Source of the DNA: Bacteroidales bacterium
GTDB lineage: Bacteria > Bacteroidota > Bacteroidia > Bacteroidales > JAADJA01
Reading direction: 5' to 3'
Assembly: GCA_016783885.1 (NCBI GenBank)
Contig: JADHVR010000004.1
Coordinates: forward strand, 1-64,000
DNA: 64,000 nt
The position numbers and the translations under genes are program-made. The notes beneath the pieces are model-generated. The model had not been told where the DNA came from, made no database searches, and saw only the letters and a program-made list of their open reading frames with translations. Positions within the stretch are counted from its first letter, which is position 1. Each line of letters opens with the position of its first letter. This document shows positions 28,805 to 38,762 of this stretch, piece by piece.

Positions 28805-29899
28805 ATGCCCAAAAAATCTAACAATAGTGGTTCTGATTTAACGGCCTCAAAATACAATGGGCTAATTTCTACTATTGAGACATTACTGTTTGATGCCAAA
28901 ACGAAAGTAGTAAAAACTATTGATCAAACAATGGTATATACTTATTGGCATATAGGCAGATATATTGTTGAATACGAACAAAGCGGAAAAGAGAGAGCGG
29001 AATATGGAACGGCTTTACTTAAACGCTTATCTAATGATCTAACAAGGTCTTTTGGTAAGGGTTATTCATATAGAAATTTAAGACAAATGCGACAGTTCTA
29101 TATTTCATTTCCAATTTGGCAGACACTGTCTGCCAAATCTGAAAATGGAAAATGGCAGACACTGTCTGCACAATCTGAACTCTCAAAAGTTCAATCAGTG
29201 ATTGTAAAATTGTCATGGTCTCATTTTGTCAGGCTTTTGAGTGTAAAAGATGAAGATGAACGTAATTTTTATTTGATAGAAACAGCAGAAAATAATTGGT
29301 CTGTTCGGGAGCTTGACCGCCAGATAAATTCATCTCTTTTTGAGCGACTGCTTTTAAGTAAAGACAAACCCGCCGTAAAAAAACTGGCAGAAAAAGGTCA
29401 AATCATTGAACATATTGATGATGTTTTGAAAGAACCATACATTTTAGAATTTCTCGGATTAGAGGAATCGCACCGGTATTCCGAAAGTGATTTGGAATCG
29501 GCAATTATTGACAATCTTGGTAAATTTCTTTTAGAACTTGGAAAAGGCTTTTTATTTGTAGCGAGACAAAAACGATTCTCGGATGGTCCCGATCATTATT
29601 ATATTGACTTGGTATTTTATAATCGGTTATTAAAATGTTTTGTCTTGTTTGATTTGAAGATTGGAAAAATAACACATAAAGATATCGGTCAGATGCAAAT
29701 GTATGTCAATTATTATGACAGGGAAATCAAAACTACCGAAGAAAATCCGACTGTGGGAATTATATTGTGCAAAGAAAAACGCGACGTTGTAATAAAATAC
29801 ACATTACCGGAAGACAATAATCAGATTTTTGCAAAAGAATATCAATTGTATCTTCCACAAAAGGAAGAACTCAAAAAGCTATTAAGTAAATATCTATAG
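28805..29899 (+). CDS. DUF1016/YhcG-family PDDEXK nuclease domain protein
   Basis: ARYIVEYEQSGKERAEYGTALLKRLSNDL-type N-domain; C-terminal DHYYIDLVFYNRLLKCFVLFDLKIGKITHKDIGQMQMYVNYYD. Confidence 0.93.
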   Translation: MPKKSNNSGSDLTASKYNGLISTIETLLFDAKTKVVKTIDQTMVYTYWHIGRYIVEYEQSGKERAEYGTALLKRLSNDLTRSFGKGYSYRNLRQMRQFYISFPIWQTLSAKSENGKWQTLSAQSELSKVQSVIVKLSWSHFVRLLSVKDEDERNFYLIETAENNWSVRELDRQINSSLFERLLLSKDKPAVKKLAEKGQIIEHIDDVLKEPYILEFLGLEESHRYSESDLESAIIDNLGKFLLELGKGFLFVARQKRFSDGPDHYYIDLVFYNRLLKCFVLFDLKIGKITHKDIGQMQMYVNYYDREIKTTEENPTVGIILCKEKRDVVIKYTLPEDNNQIFAKEYQLYLPQKEELKKLLSKYL

Positions 29900-29907
29900 A
29901 AAATACT

Positions 29908-31281
29908 ATGTCAATCTTAATTAAAAACGGAAGGATCATCTCTGCATCAGATGATTACATTGCTGATATTTACATCGAAGGGGAAACCATTTCAGCAATA
30001 GGAAAAGATTTGGATGTTAAACCCGATAAAGTTATAGATGCATCAGGTAAACTTATATTCCCCGGAGGTATTGATCCGCATGTGCATCTCGATATGCCAT
30101 TTATGGGTGCTTTTTCAAGTGATGACCACGAAACAGGTACGCGGGCTGCACTTTTCGGTGGTACAACAATGGTTATAGATTATGCTATTCAGACTCGTGG
30201 AGATTCGCTTCATTCGGCTCTAAAAATATGGAAAGGAAGGGCAAACGGCAAAGCTTATGGAGATTATTCATTCCATATTGCAATTACCGATTATAATGAA
30301 AATGTCAAAGCAGAACTGCAAGATATTATTGAGAAGGAAGGAATTACTTCATTCAAAACCTTTATGGCTTATAAAGGCGCCTTGATGATTGACGACAAGC
30401 AAATGTTGGGCATAATGAATGAAGTAAAAAAATATGATGGACTGGTAGCTGTTCATGCAACAAACGGTGATATGATTGAATATTTAGTTGAGAAATATAA
30501 ATCGGAAGGTAAACTGACTCCCTGGTACCATTATCTCTCGCAGCCTGAAATAACCGAAGCAGAAGCCACCGGACGTTTTGTTGACCTGGCTTATTTATCC
30601 GGTGTAAATTCTTATGTTGTCCACATGACTTGTGAGGGCGCATTAAATAAAGTCAGGGAAGCCACAGTTAGGAACCAGAAAGTATTAGTTGAAACCTGCC
30701 CCCAATATCTTCTTCTTGATGCATCTCTTTATAAAAATGGGTTCGAAGCGGCAAAATGGGTTATGAGCCCTCCTTTGAGGGAGAAGAAAGACAGGGAAAC
30801 ACTTTGGGCAGGAATAAAGCAGGGTCTTATCCAGTCGGTTGGCACTGATCATTGCCCGTTTATGTGGAATGATAAATTGAAGGGAGAGAATGATTTTACA
30901 AAAATTCCAAATGGCGCACCCGGCATAGAACACCGGATAGAGCTTCTTTACTCCGAAGGTGTTAAGAAAGACAGAATTTGTCTAAACAAACTAATTGAAG
31001 TTACATCTACGAATGTGGCTAAAATATTCGGCTTATTTCCTCAAAAAGGAACAATAGCCGTAGGTTCCGATGCTGATATCGTAATATTCGACCCTGAAGA
31101 AAAACATACAATCTCAGCCGATACACATCATCACCGTTGTGATTACTCGGCTTATGAAGGTTTGGAAGTAACCGGGAAAACAAAAACCGTTTTTTTAAGA
31201 GGTGAAGTGGCTATAGACAACGATGAAGTAAAGGTTGGAAAAGGGTATGGTAAGTTTATTAAGAGGGGGGTGCCGTTATAA
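29908..31281 (+). CDS. hydA: Dihydropyrimidinase
   Basis: 457 aa; GGIDPHVHLDMPFMG, TFMAYKGALMIDD, GTDHCPF, PNGAPGIEHR. Confidence 0.93.
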   Translation: MSILIKNGRIISASDDYIADIYIEGETISAIGKDLDVKPDKVIDASGKLIFPGGIDPHVHLDMPFMGAFSSDDHETGTRAALFGGTTMVIDYAIQTRGDSLHSALKIWKGRANGKAYGDYSFHIAITDYNENVKAELQDIIEKEGITSFKTFMAYKGALMIDDKQMLGIMNEVKKYDGLVAVHATNGDMIEYLVEKYKSEGKLTPWYHYLSQPEITEAEATGRFVDLAYLSGVNSYVVHMTCEGALNKVREATVRNQKVLVETCPQYLLLDASLYKNGFEAAKWVMSPPLREKKDRETLWAGIKQGLIQSVGTDHCPFMWNDKLKGENDFTKIPNGAPGIEHRIELLYSEGVKKDRICLNKLIEVTSTNVAKIFGLFPQKGTIAVGSDADIVIFDPEEKHTISADTHHHRCDYSAYEGLEVTGKTKTVFLRGEVAIDNDEVKVGKGYGKFIKRGVPL

Positions 31282-31360
31282 AATTGCTTAAAGAGAAGTT
31301 ACAAATGTTAGTAGATAAATAAGATATATAGAAATTACAAAAACAATAAATAAATACGTC

Positions 31361-32227
31361 ATGCCACGAATCGTAAAATCAGGATTAATACAAATGAGCC
31401 TTGCTCTTACAGAAGGAGAAGGTTCCATTGAAGAAATCAAAGATGCAATGTTCCAAAAGCACATCCCGTTTATTAAGGATGCGGGAAACCAGGGAGTGCA
31501 GATTCTTTGCCTGCAGGAAATTTTTAATACGCCATATTTTTGTCCCGGCCAGGATAAGGAGTGGTATAAATCAGCAGAACCTGTTCCCGGACCTACAGTT
31601 GAAAGAATGCAGGAATATGCCAGAAAATTTGATATGGCTATTGTTGTTCCGGTTTATGAAAAAGAAATGCCAGGCTTCCTGTATAATACTGCTGCTGTTA
31701 TAGATGCAGGAGGAAAGTATCTTGGAAAATACAGGAAAAATCACCTGCCACAAGTAGCAGGTTTTTGGGAAAAGTTCTTTTTCAGACCCGGAAATTTTGG
31801 TTATCCCGTTTTTGAAACTAAATACGGGAAAATAGGTGTTTATATTTGCTACGACCGGCATTTCCCTGATGGTGCAAGGATTCTTGGATTAAACGGGGCT
31901 GAAATCGTTTACAATCCGTCAGCAACAGTCGCAGGATTATCTCAATATTTGTGGAAATTGGAGCAGCCGGCGCATGCTGTTGCCAATGGTTACTTCATGG
32001 GATGTATCAATAGGGTAGGGGTCGAAAAACCATGGGACCTTGGAAAATTTTATGGCACTTCATATTTTGTTGACCCAAAAGGACATATCTTCGCCGAAGC
32101 GTCTGAAGATAAAGATGAATTGCTTGTGGCTGAGTTCGACCTGGATATGATTGATGAAGTAAGATCAACCTGGCAATTTTTCAGGGACAGAAGACCGGAG
32201 ACTTATGGGAAGTTGGTGGAATTGTGA
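31361..32227 (+). CDS. Nitrilase-superfamily amidohydrolase, probable beta-ureidopropionase
   Basis: 288 aa; ILCLQEIF (Glu), YRKNHLP (Lys), GVYICYDRHFPDGAR (Cys); co-directional with dihydropyrimidinase. Confidence 0.87.
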   Translation: MPRIVKSGLIQMSLALTEGEGSIEEIKDAMFQKHIPFIKDAGNQGVQILCLQEIFNTPYFCPGQDKEWYKSAEPVPGPTVERMQEYARKFDMAIVVPVYEKEMPGFLYNTAAVIDAGGKYLGKYRKNHLPQVAGFWEKFFFRPGNFGYPVFETKYGKIGVYICYDRHFPDGARILGLNGAEIVYNPSATVAGLSQYLWKLEQPAHAVANGYFMGCINRVGVEKPWDLGKFYGTSYFVDPKGHIFAEASEDKDELLVAEFDLDMIDEVRSTWQFFRDRRPETYGKLVEL

Positions 32228-32253
32228 TATATGATCAATTACTAAAAATATTT

Positions 32254-32383
32254 GTTAAACTGACACTGAAAGAAAATGCAAAACTATTTCGATACAACAA
32301 TCTAATTTGCAGTAAGTTTTTGAATTGTATTATTGCAAAGTTTACGACATGTAATTAGTCCGTAGGATGCGTTTCAGTATAAC
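32254..32383. repeat. Candidate MITE-like intergenic element with TTAWACTGA / TCAGTATAA ends
   Basis: Ends ttaaactgacactgaa and gtttcagtataac; related words at 25581 and 45599. Confidence 0.4.
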
Positions 32384-32394
32384 TTTACATCAGC

Positions 32395-34407
32395 ATGAAC
32401 TTCAGGATAACATCCGAGTATAAACCCACCGGCGATCAACCTGAAGCAATAAAGCAATTAGTTGAAGGAATTGAGAGAGGTGATGAACACCAGGTATTGC
32501 TTGGTGTAACAGGGTCGGGAAAGACTTTTACTATTGCAAATGTTATTCAGCAAACTGAACGCCCTGCTTTGGTTTTAAGCCATAATAAAACACTTGCTGC
32601 ACAGCTCTATGGTGAATTTAAACAGTTCTTTCCACAAAACAGGGTTGAATATTTTGTTTCATATTACGATTATTATCAACCGGAAGCTTATTTACCTGTT
32701 ACAAATACCTACATCGAAAAAGACCTTTCTATTAACGATGAAATTGAAAAGCTCAGATTAAGCGCTACTTCGGCTTTGTTATCCGACAGACGGGATGTAA
32801 TAGTGGTTTCTTCGGTTTCCTGTATTTATGGAATTGGCAATCCCGATGATTTTACTAATAATGTTATTCATGTGAAGGTTGGAGATGTTATTACTAGAAA
32901 TAAGTTTCTCCAGGCATTGGTGAGTGGTCTGTATTCAAGAAATGAAATAGAGTTCACTCATGGTAATTTCAGAGTAAAAGGCGATACTGTGGATGTTTTT
33001 CCCGCTTATGCCGACGTCGCTTTCAGGATTATGTTTTGGGGAGACGAGATTGAGTCGATTCAATCGTTTGATCCAATCAGTGGTTTTAACATTGAAAAAT
33101 ACACAAGCCTGAAGATTTATCCTGCAAGCATTTTTATTATGTCACAGGAAAAAATGAAGCAATCATTAAATGATATTCATCAGGATATGATTAAGCAGGT
33201 GCAGTATTTTAAAGAATCGGGAAAACACCTGGAAGCGAAACGGCTGGAAGACAGGGTTATTTATGATATTGAGATGATGCGGGAATTGGGGTATTGTTCC
33301 GGGATCGAAAATTATTCCAGATATTTCGATGGCAGAAAACCCGGATCCCGTCCCTTCTGCCTGATAGATTATTTTCCTGATGATTTTCTTTTGGTAGTGG
33401 ATGAAAGTCATGTTACTATTCCACAGATCAGGGCAATGTTTGGCGGTGACCGGTCAAGAAAGCAAACGCTTGTGGAGTACGGATTCCGTCTTCCTGCTGC
33501 TATGGATAACCGTCCCTTGAAATTTCCGGAATTTGAAGCCCTCACAAACCGGATGATCTATGTGAGTGCAACACCGGCAGAGTATGAATTACAGAAGTCG
33601 GAAGGAGTAGTTGTGGAACAGTTGATAAGACCCACAGGCTTACTCGACCCGGTTATTGAAGTCAGGCCCAGCCTGAACCAGATTGATGATCTTTTGGATG
33701 AAATAGACAAACGGATAAGTTCCAATGAAAGAACACTGGTTACCACGCTTACAAAACGAATGGCAGAAGAACTGACCAAGTACCTCATAAAACTTGACAT
33801 CAAAACCAGGTACATCCATTCTGAGGTGGAAACTTTAGACAGGGTGGAAATATTGCGGGGATTGCGGTTAGGCGATTTTGATGTGCTTGTGGGCGTAAAT
33901 CTTTTACGTGAAGGTCTCGACCTGCCGGAAGTTTCACTTGTTGCTATTCTGGATGCAGATAAAGAAGGATTTCTCCGTTCTGAGAAATCACTTACTCAAA
34001 CGTCTGGTCGGGCTGCAAGGAACCTCAATGCCAGGGTGATATTTTATGCTGATAAAATAACCGACTCTATGCAGAAGACAATAACCGAAACCAACCGCCG
34101 AAGAGAAAAACAATTAAAATACAATGAAGAACACGGAATTACTCCTACCCCTATCGTCAAATCAACCAAAGCCATTTTAGGACAGACTGCCGTTGCCGAC
34201 GCAAAAGCTGCCGAACCTAAAGCCTACATCGAAAAGGAAGGTATTGATATTGCTGCCGATCCTTTGGTTCAATATATGAGTAAAGAACAAATTGAGAAAG
34301 CCATAGCCAAGTCAGAACGGCAAATGAAAGCGGCTGTAAAGGAGTTAGATTTTATAGAAGCGGCAAGATTCAGGGATGAAATTTTTGCGATGAAAGAAAA
34401 ATTGTAG
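32395..34407 (+). CDS. uvrB: Excinuclease ABC subunit B
   Basis: 670 aa; GVTGSGKTFTIANVI Walker A, beta-hairpin YYDYYQPEAY, C-terminal UVR motif. Confidence 0.98.
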   Translation: MNFRITSEYKPTGDQPEAIKQLVEGIERGDEHQVLLGVTGSGKTFTIANVIQQTERPALVLSHNKTLAAQLYGEFKQFFPQNRVEYFVSYYDYYQPEAYLPVTNTYIEKDLSINDEIEKLRLSATSALLSDRRDVIVVSSVSCIYGIGNPDDFTNNVIHVKVGDVITRNKFLQALVSGLYSRNEIEFTHGNFRVKGDTVDVFPAYADVAFRIMFWGDEIESIQSFDPISGFNIEKYTSLKIYPASIFIMSQEKMKQSLNDIHQDMIKQVQYFKESGKHLEAKRLEDRVIYDIEMMRELGYCSGIENYSRYFDGRKPGSRPFCLIDYFPDDFLLVVDESHVTIPQIRAMFGGDRSRKQTLVEYGFRLPAAMDNRPLKFPEFEALTNRMIYVSATPAEYELQKSEGVVVEQLIRPTGLLDPVIEVRPSLNQIDDLLDEIDKRISSNERTLVTTLTKRMAEELTKYLIKLDIKTRYIHSEVETLDRVEILRGLRLGDFDVLVGVNLLREGLDLPEVSLVAILDADKEGFLRSEKSLTQTSGRAARNLNARVIFYADKITDSMQKTITETNRRREKQLKYNEEHGITPTPIVKSTKAILGQTAVADAKAAEPKAYIEKEGIDIAADPLVQYMSKEQIEKAIAKSERQMKAAVKELDFIEAARFRDEIFAMKEKL

Positions 34408-34642
34408 AATTAGAGAATTGTTGAATCAGTTAAATCTGTAAAATAGTTAAACCTGTTTTCCCGATTCAGCCATTTCCCCGATTCAACCATTTTCCCGATT
34501 TAACCAGTTAACCATTTTACCAATTTTAAAAGCCTTACACTCGCTCGGCTGAATATGGAATAAGTAATTTTTTAGATTTCCTATTTATTTTTTTAGTATT
34601 TTGCACCCTCATTTGATTAAGGCAAACTAACAATAATATTAA

Positions 34643-36577
34643 ATGAACAGACTCCTTGTATTAATATTATCCTTATTCATTTTTTCAAATGCTGTGCAGG
34701 CTATATATATTAATAAAGAAATTGACAGCCTTAACAGCCTTCTTGAAACTTCTACCGACTTAGAAAAAATTGAAATTCTAAATGAATTAAGTAAAGCTTA
34801 TGACACAATATCTTATGACAAATCTTTAGGTTATGCAAAGCAAGCACTTGAATTAACAAAAAAATATAAAGGTAAAGAAGATATTGCTGCTTCTTTTGAC
34901 AGGGTTGCGAGAATATATTATTTCTTATCCAATTACGATGAATCAATTAATTATTTTATTGAATCATTGAAAAAAAGAGAAAAAATCGGCGATAAAAAAG
35001 CTATTGCACAATCTTATAATAATCTTGGGGTTGTTTATCTGAATTTAAATAGCGATAATAAAGCATTGGAATATCTGCAAAAAGCATGGGATTTGAGTGA
35101 GGAGATTGGTGATGATGAGCTTATGAAAAAAACGGCTATTAATTTAGGGATTGTTTATGCACAATTATCAAACTATTATAAATCATTAGAATATTATGAG
35201 AGAGCATTAACTTTAATTGATGAAACAGAATTAAAACAACTATCTGTTTGTTTAAATAATATCGGATTAGTTTATTGGTATTTAGAAGATTATGATAAAG
35301 CCTTGGAATGCTACCTGGATGCTTTAAAAATAAATGAGCAAGAAAGATATAAATGGAGTATTTCCAATTGTTCAAGAAATGTCGGGATGGTTTATATAGA
35401 ACTCAATGATTTTAACAAAGCATCTTTATATCTAACAAAGGCTTTAAAAATAGCTAAAGAAATTGATTCAAAACATTTAATTAAAGATTGCTATATTACT
35501 TTTTCCGATTTATATTTTGCAAAAGGAAATTATAAAAATGCTTACGAATATCATGAAATGTATTCAGACGTCAAGGATAGTATTTTTACAGAAGAACTCG
35601 GAAAAAACATTGCAGAATTAGAAGTGAAATTTGAAACTGTAAAAAAAGAAAAGGAAATCGAAATTTTAAAAAATGAGAAAGAAATCGATGTTTTAAAATC
35701 AAAAAAAAATAAAAATCAAAAAATATTTTTAATAATATTTTTATTACTTGTTTTATTTTTAATAATTATTTTATATAGCCGATTTCTTCTTAAGCAAAAA
35801 ACAAACAAAATCCTTGAAGATGCAAACCAGCAACTTAATATCGCTATTAATAAAATATCAAAATCGGAAGAAGACCTTAAAGAATTAAATGCTACAAAAG
35901 ATAAATTTTTCTCAATTATTGCCCATGACCTTAAAGCACCTTTCAATTCCCTGCTCGGGTTTTCTGAAATATTAGTAAAAAAATCCGAACAATACGACAA
36001 GGAAAAAATTAAACAGTATAGCATAATTATTAATACATCTGCTCATGATTTATTTAATTTGTCCGAAAATTTACTTCATTGGGCAAGATGTCAATCGGAT
36101 AACATAAAATATAATCCTAAAAAGGTTGATTTAAATAAATTAGTTATCAATATTATTTACATATTAGAGATTAGTGCAAAAAAGAAAAATATTACTGTAT
36201 ATCCCGAAATTCCAAAAAATACTTATGTGTATGCTGATGCTAATATTATTTCCACCGTGATAAGAAATTTATTATCTAATGCTTTAAAATTTACTGAAAA
36301 AGGGGGGGAAGTAACTATTACTTCTGTTGAAAAGGATAATTTTGTCGAAGTTTCAGTTATTGATACGGGAATTGGTATTAGTGAAGAAAATATAAAAAAA
36401 CTATTTATATTAGAAAATCAATATACTACAAAAGGTACTTCTGATGAAAAGGGAACAGGCTTAGGTTTAATTATCTGTAAAGAATTTATAGAAAAATCAG
36501 GTGGAGAAATTTGGGTAGAAAGTGAATCAGGAAAAGGAAGTATTTTTAAATTTACATTACCAAAAACTGAGAACTGA
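34643..36577 (+). CDS. TPR sensor histidine kinase (orphan)
   Basis: Signal peptide, multiple TPRs, one TM, HDLKAPFNSLLGFSEIL H-box, N-G1-G2 boxes. Confidence 0.92.
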   Translation: MNRLLVLILSLFIFSNAVQAIYINKEIDSLNSLLETSTDLEKIEILNELSKAYDTISYDKSLGYAKQALELTKKYKGKEDIAASFDRVARIYYFLSNYDESINYFIESLKKREKIGDKKAIAQSYNNLGVVYLNLNSDNKALEYLQKAWDLSEEIGDDELMKKTAINLGIVYAQLSNYYKSLEYYERALTLIDETELKQLSVCLNNIGLVYWYLEDYDKALECYLDALKINEQERYKWSISNCSRNVGMVYIELNDFNKASLYLTKALKIAKEIDSKHLIKDCYITFSDLYFAKGNYKNAYEYHEMYSDVKDSIFTEELGKNIAELEVKFETVKKEKEIEILKNEKEIDVLKSKKNKNQKIFLIIFLLLVLFLIIILYSRFLLKQKTNKILEDANQQLNIAINKISKSEEDLKELNATKDKFFSIIAHDLKAPFNSLLGFSEILVKKSEQYDKEKIKQYSIIINTSAHDLFNLSENLLHWARCQSDNIKYNPKKVDLNKLVINIIYILEISAKKKNITVYPEIPKNTYVYADANIISTVIRNLLSNALKFTEKGGEVTITSVEKDNFVEVSVIDTGIGISEENIKKLFILENQYTTKGTSDEKGTGLGLIICKEFIEKSGGEIWVESESGKGSIFKFTLPKTEN

Positions 36578-36602
36578 AAACGATTAAAATAGTTCCGAAC
36601 CG

Positions 36603-36624
36603 TTTCGAGCGCCCATGCTCGAAA
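36603..36624. terminator. Hairpin TTTCGAGC-N6-GCTCGAAA between convergent genes
   Basis: Perfect 8-bp inverted repeat between 36577 (+) and 36638 (-) gene ends. Confidence 0.6.
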
Positions 36625-36637
36625 ACTTAAATACTTA

Positions 36638-37132
36638 CTAATACCTCTCATAAATCATATAAGAATACGGTAACGGATTCTTCTCGTCCGGCTCTAAAAA
36701 ATTTTCTCTTGAAATCACTTTCCATTCCTTTTCATCAACATCCGGGAAAAAGGTATCTGCTTCAAAGGATTTATGCACCCAGGTGATGTATAGTTTATTT
36801 ACATGAGGTAAAAGCTGCCTGTAAACGGAAGCACCGCCAATTATAAAATTTTCTTTTTCAGCATCCATCTTTGAAATAGCGTCTTCAATGGAATAAGCCA
36901 TTATACAATTATCAATTTGTTCTCCGGGAATATCTGTTATAACAACATTCGTCCTGTTAGGAAGGGGTCTCTTTGGTAAAGAGAAATATGTATTTTTTCC
37001 CATGACCACATAGTGACCGGATGTAAGTTTCTTAAACCTTTTCAAATCCTCAGACAAATGCCACAACAACTTATTGTCCTTTCCAATGGCATTGTTTTTT
37101 GCTACTGCTACAATTATTGAAATATTTGTCAT
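36638..37132 (-). CDS. folA: Dihydrofolate reductase
   Basis: MTNISIIVAVAKNNAIGKDNKLLWHLSEDLKRFKKLTSGHYVVMGKNTY. Confidence 0.97.
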   Translation of the reverse strand: MTNISIIVAVAKNNAIGKDNKLLWHLSEDLKRFKKLTSGHYVVMGKNTYFSLPKRPLPNRTNVVITDIPGEQIDNCIMAYSIEDAISKMDAEKENFIIGGASVYRQLLPHVNKLYITWVHKSFEADTFFPDVDEKEWKVISRENFLEPDEKNPLPYSYMIYERY

Positions 37133-37144
37133 GATTAAGTGAAA

Positions 37145-37456
37145 CTAAATTCTATGCTTCTCAATAATATCCTGTGGGTCGCGCCTGGTATCAAAGACAT
37201 CAGTTATGTAAACTATATTTTTTGTCACCTTGTAAATTATTTTATAATTACTTTCTACTAAATAGCGATGATTCTCTTTCAACACTTTTAAGGTTTCTTC
37301 TTCCTGACCTGCATAAGGAAAATTGTTTAATATCTCAATACGCTTTATAATATTATCTTTAATCTTCCTTGCAACTTTTGGGCTTACAATATCTCTATAA
37401 TACTCATATATGAATTTTAGTTCATCTCTCGCAGAATGAGTCCAGATAATGTTCAT
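37145..37456 (-). CDS. RelE/ParE-family toxin
   Basis: 103 aa; IIWTHSARDELKFIYEYY...YLVESNYKIIYKV...VYITDVFDTRRDP. Confidence 0.92.
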   Translation of the reverse strand: MNIIWTHSARDELKFIYEYYRDIVSPKVARKIKDNIIKRIEILNNFPYAGQEEETLKVLKENHRYLVESNYKIIYKVTKNIVYITDVFDTRRDPQDIIEKHRI

Positions 37457-37458
37457 TT

Positions 37459-37698
37459 TTACCAGCTTTTCGATTCTTCCTTTAAATCATTTTGAGATAT
37501 CACATTTCCCACTTTAATGTCTTCATTTGAGAATTGATCTCTGGCTATTAACTCCTCTTTTGTCATTGGAATTAATGTTTTTTCGAATTCAATCTGCTTT
37601 TCTTTTTTTAATACGGTTTCCAGTTTCTCAATAATCTTTAAATTACTTAACCGTATAAATCCTTCAATAAACTGATATTTTCGTGTTTGTATGTCCAT
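37459..37698 (-). CDS. Cognate antitoxin (addiction-module component)
   Basis: 79 aa, 2 bp upstream of the toxin; helix-rich with TLIPMTKEELIARDQFSNEDI. Confidence 0.8.
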   Translation of the reverse strand: MDIQTRKYQFIEGFIRLSNLKIIEKLETVLKKEKQIEFEKTLIPMTKEELIARDQFSNEDIKVGNVISQNDLKEESKSW

Positions 37699-37812
37699 AT
37701 CTTCAGTTCTTAATTAGAATAAAAATTTTGATAAAGATAAGAAAAATTAACAAAATAAAAATCATAAAAAATATTTTATCCTGGCTGCAATAGGCTTGTG
37801 TAAATTAAAAAA

Positions 37813-38637
37813 TCAAACAGAAATCTCCCCTTTTATATGTGGATGCGACTGGTAACCTTCCAAAGTAAAATCTTCATATTTGAAATCTGAAATACTTTTT
37901 ATCTCCGGATTAATTTTCATTGAAGGCAAAGGAAAGGGATTGCGTGTAAGCTGGAGTTTGGTTTGCTCGATATGGTTCAGGTAAATATGTGCGTCTCCCA
38001 GGGTATGAACCAACTCACCCGGTTTGCAACCTGTAACCTGCGCCATCATCATTGTTAACAAAGCGTAGGATGCAATATTAAACGGGACACCCAGGAAGAT
38101 ATCACAACTTCGCTGGTACAATTGGCATGAAAGTTTTCTGTCAGCCACATAAAACTGGAACCAGGCATGACAGGGAGGCAATGCTGCACGACCTTCAGCA
38201 ACATTCTCTGCAAAAGATTTGCCCTGTTTTGGTAAAACACTTGGGTTCCATGCCGCCACAATCATTCGCCGGCTGTTTGGATTGTTTTTGATTAATTTAA
38301 CTACTTCAGAAATCTGGTCGATACCGTCGTTATTCCAGTTGCGCCACTGTGCACCATAAATCGGTCCCAGGTCACCGTTTTCATCAGCCCATTCATCCCA
38401 AATAGTTACCTTATTATCGTGAAGGTATTTAATATTGGTATCTCCTTTTAAAAACCAAAGGAGTTCGTAAATAATTGACCGTAAATGCAATTTTTTAGTA
38501 GTCAGAACCGGAAAGCCATCTTCGAGGTTAAATCTCATTTGGTAGCCGAAAAGGCTTATCGTTCCTGTTCCCGTTCTGTCCTTTTTTTGAACTCCGTTAT
38601 CTAAAACATTTTGAAGTAAGTCGAGGTATTGACGCAT
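37813..38637 (-). CDS. thyA: Thymidylate synthase
   Basis: [36 protein letters not shown]...[12 protein letters not shown]; start set at internal M. Confidence 0.97.
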   Translation of the reverse strand: MRQYLDLLQNVLDNGVQKKDRTGTGTISLFGYQMRFNLEDGFPVLTTKKLHLRSIIYELLWFLKGDTNIKYLHDNKVTIWDEWADENGDLGPIYGAQWRNWNNDGIDQISEVVKLIKNNPNSRRMIVAAWNPSVLPKQGKSFAENVAEGRAALPPCHAWFQFYVADRKLSCQLYQRSCDIFLGVPFNIASYALLTMMMAQVTGCKPGELVHTLGDAHIYLNHIEQTKLQLTRNPFPLPSMKINPEIKSISDFKYEDFTLEGYQSHPHIKGEISV

Positions 38638-38762
38638 AGTTAGTTTATTTTTTTGAAAGGGCAAAATTAGGATTTTATTCTTCTTTTAATTGATGTCGGA
38701 GCCGACAATATTTCAAGATAGGAAAGAAAGTTATTAACAAACAAATTGATTTACAGGAACTA

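Noticed and set aside
34456-34530. Short imperfect repeats TTCCCGATTCARCCAT upstream of the TPR kinase
   Set aside because: About three degenerate units of ~17 bp in an AT-rich spacer; too weak for a specific claim.
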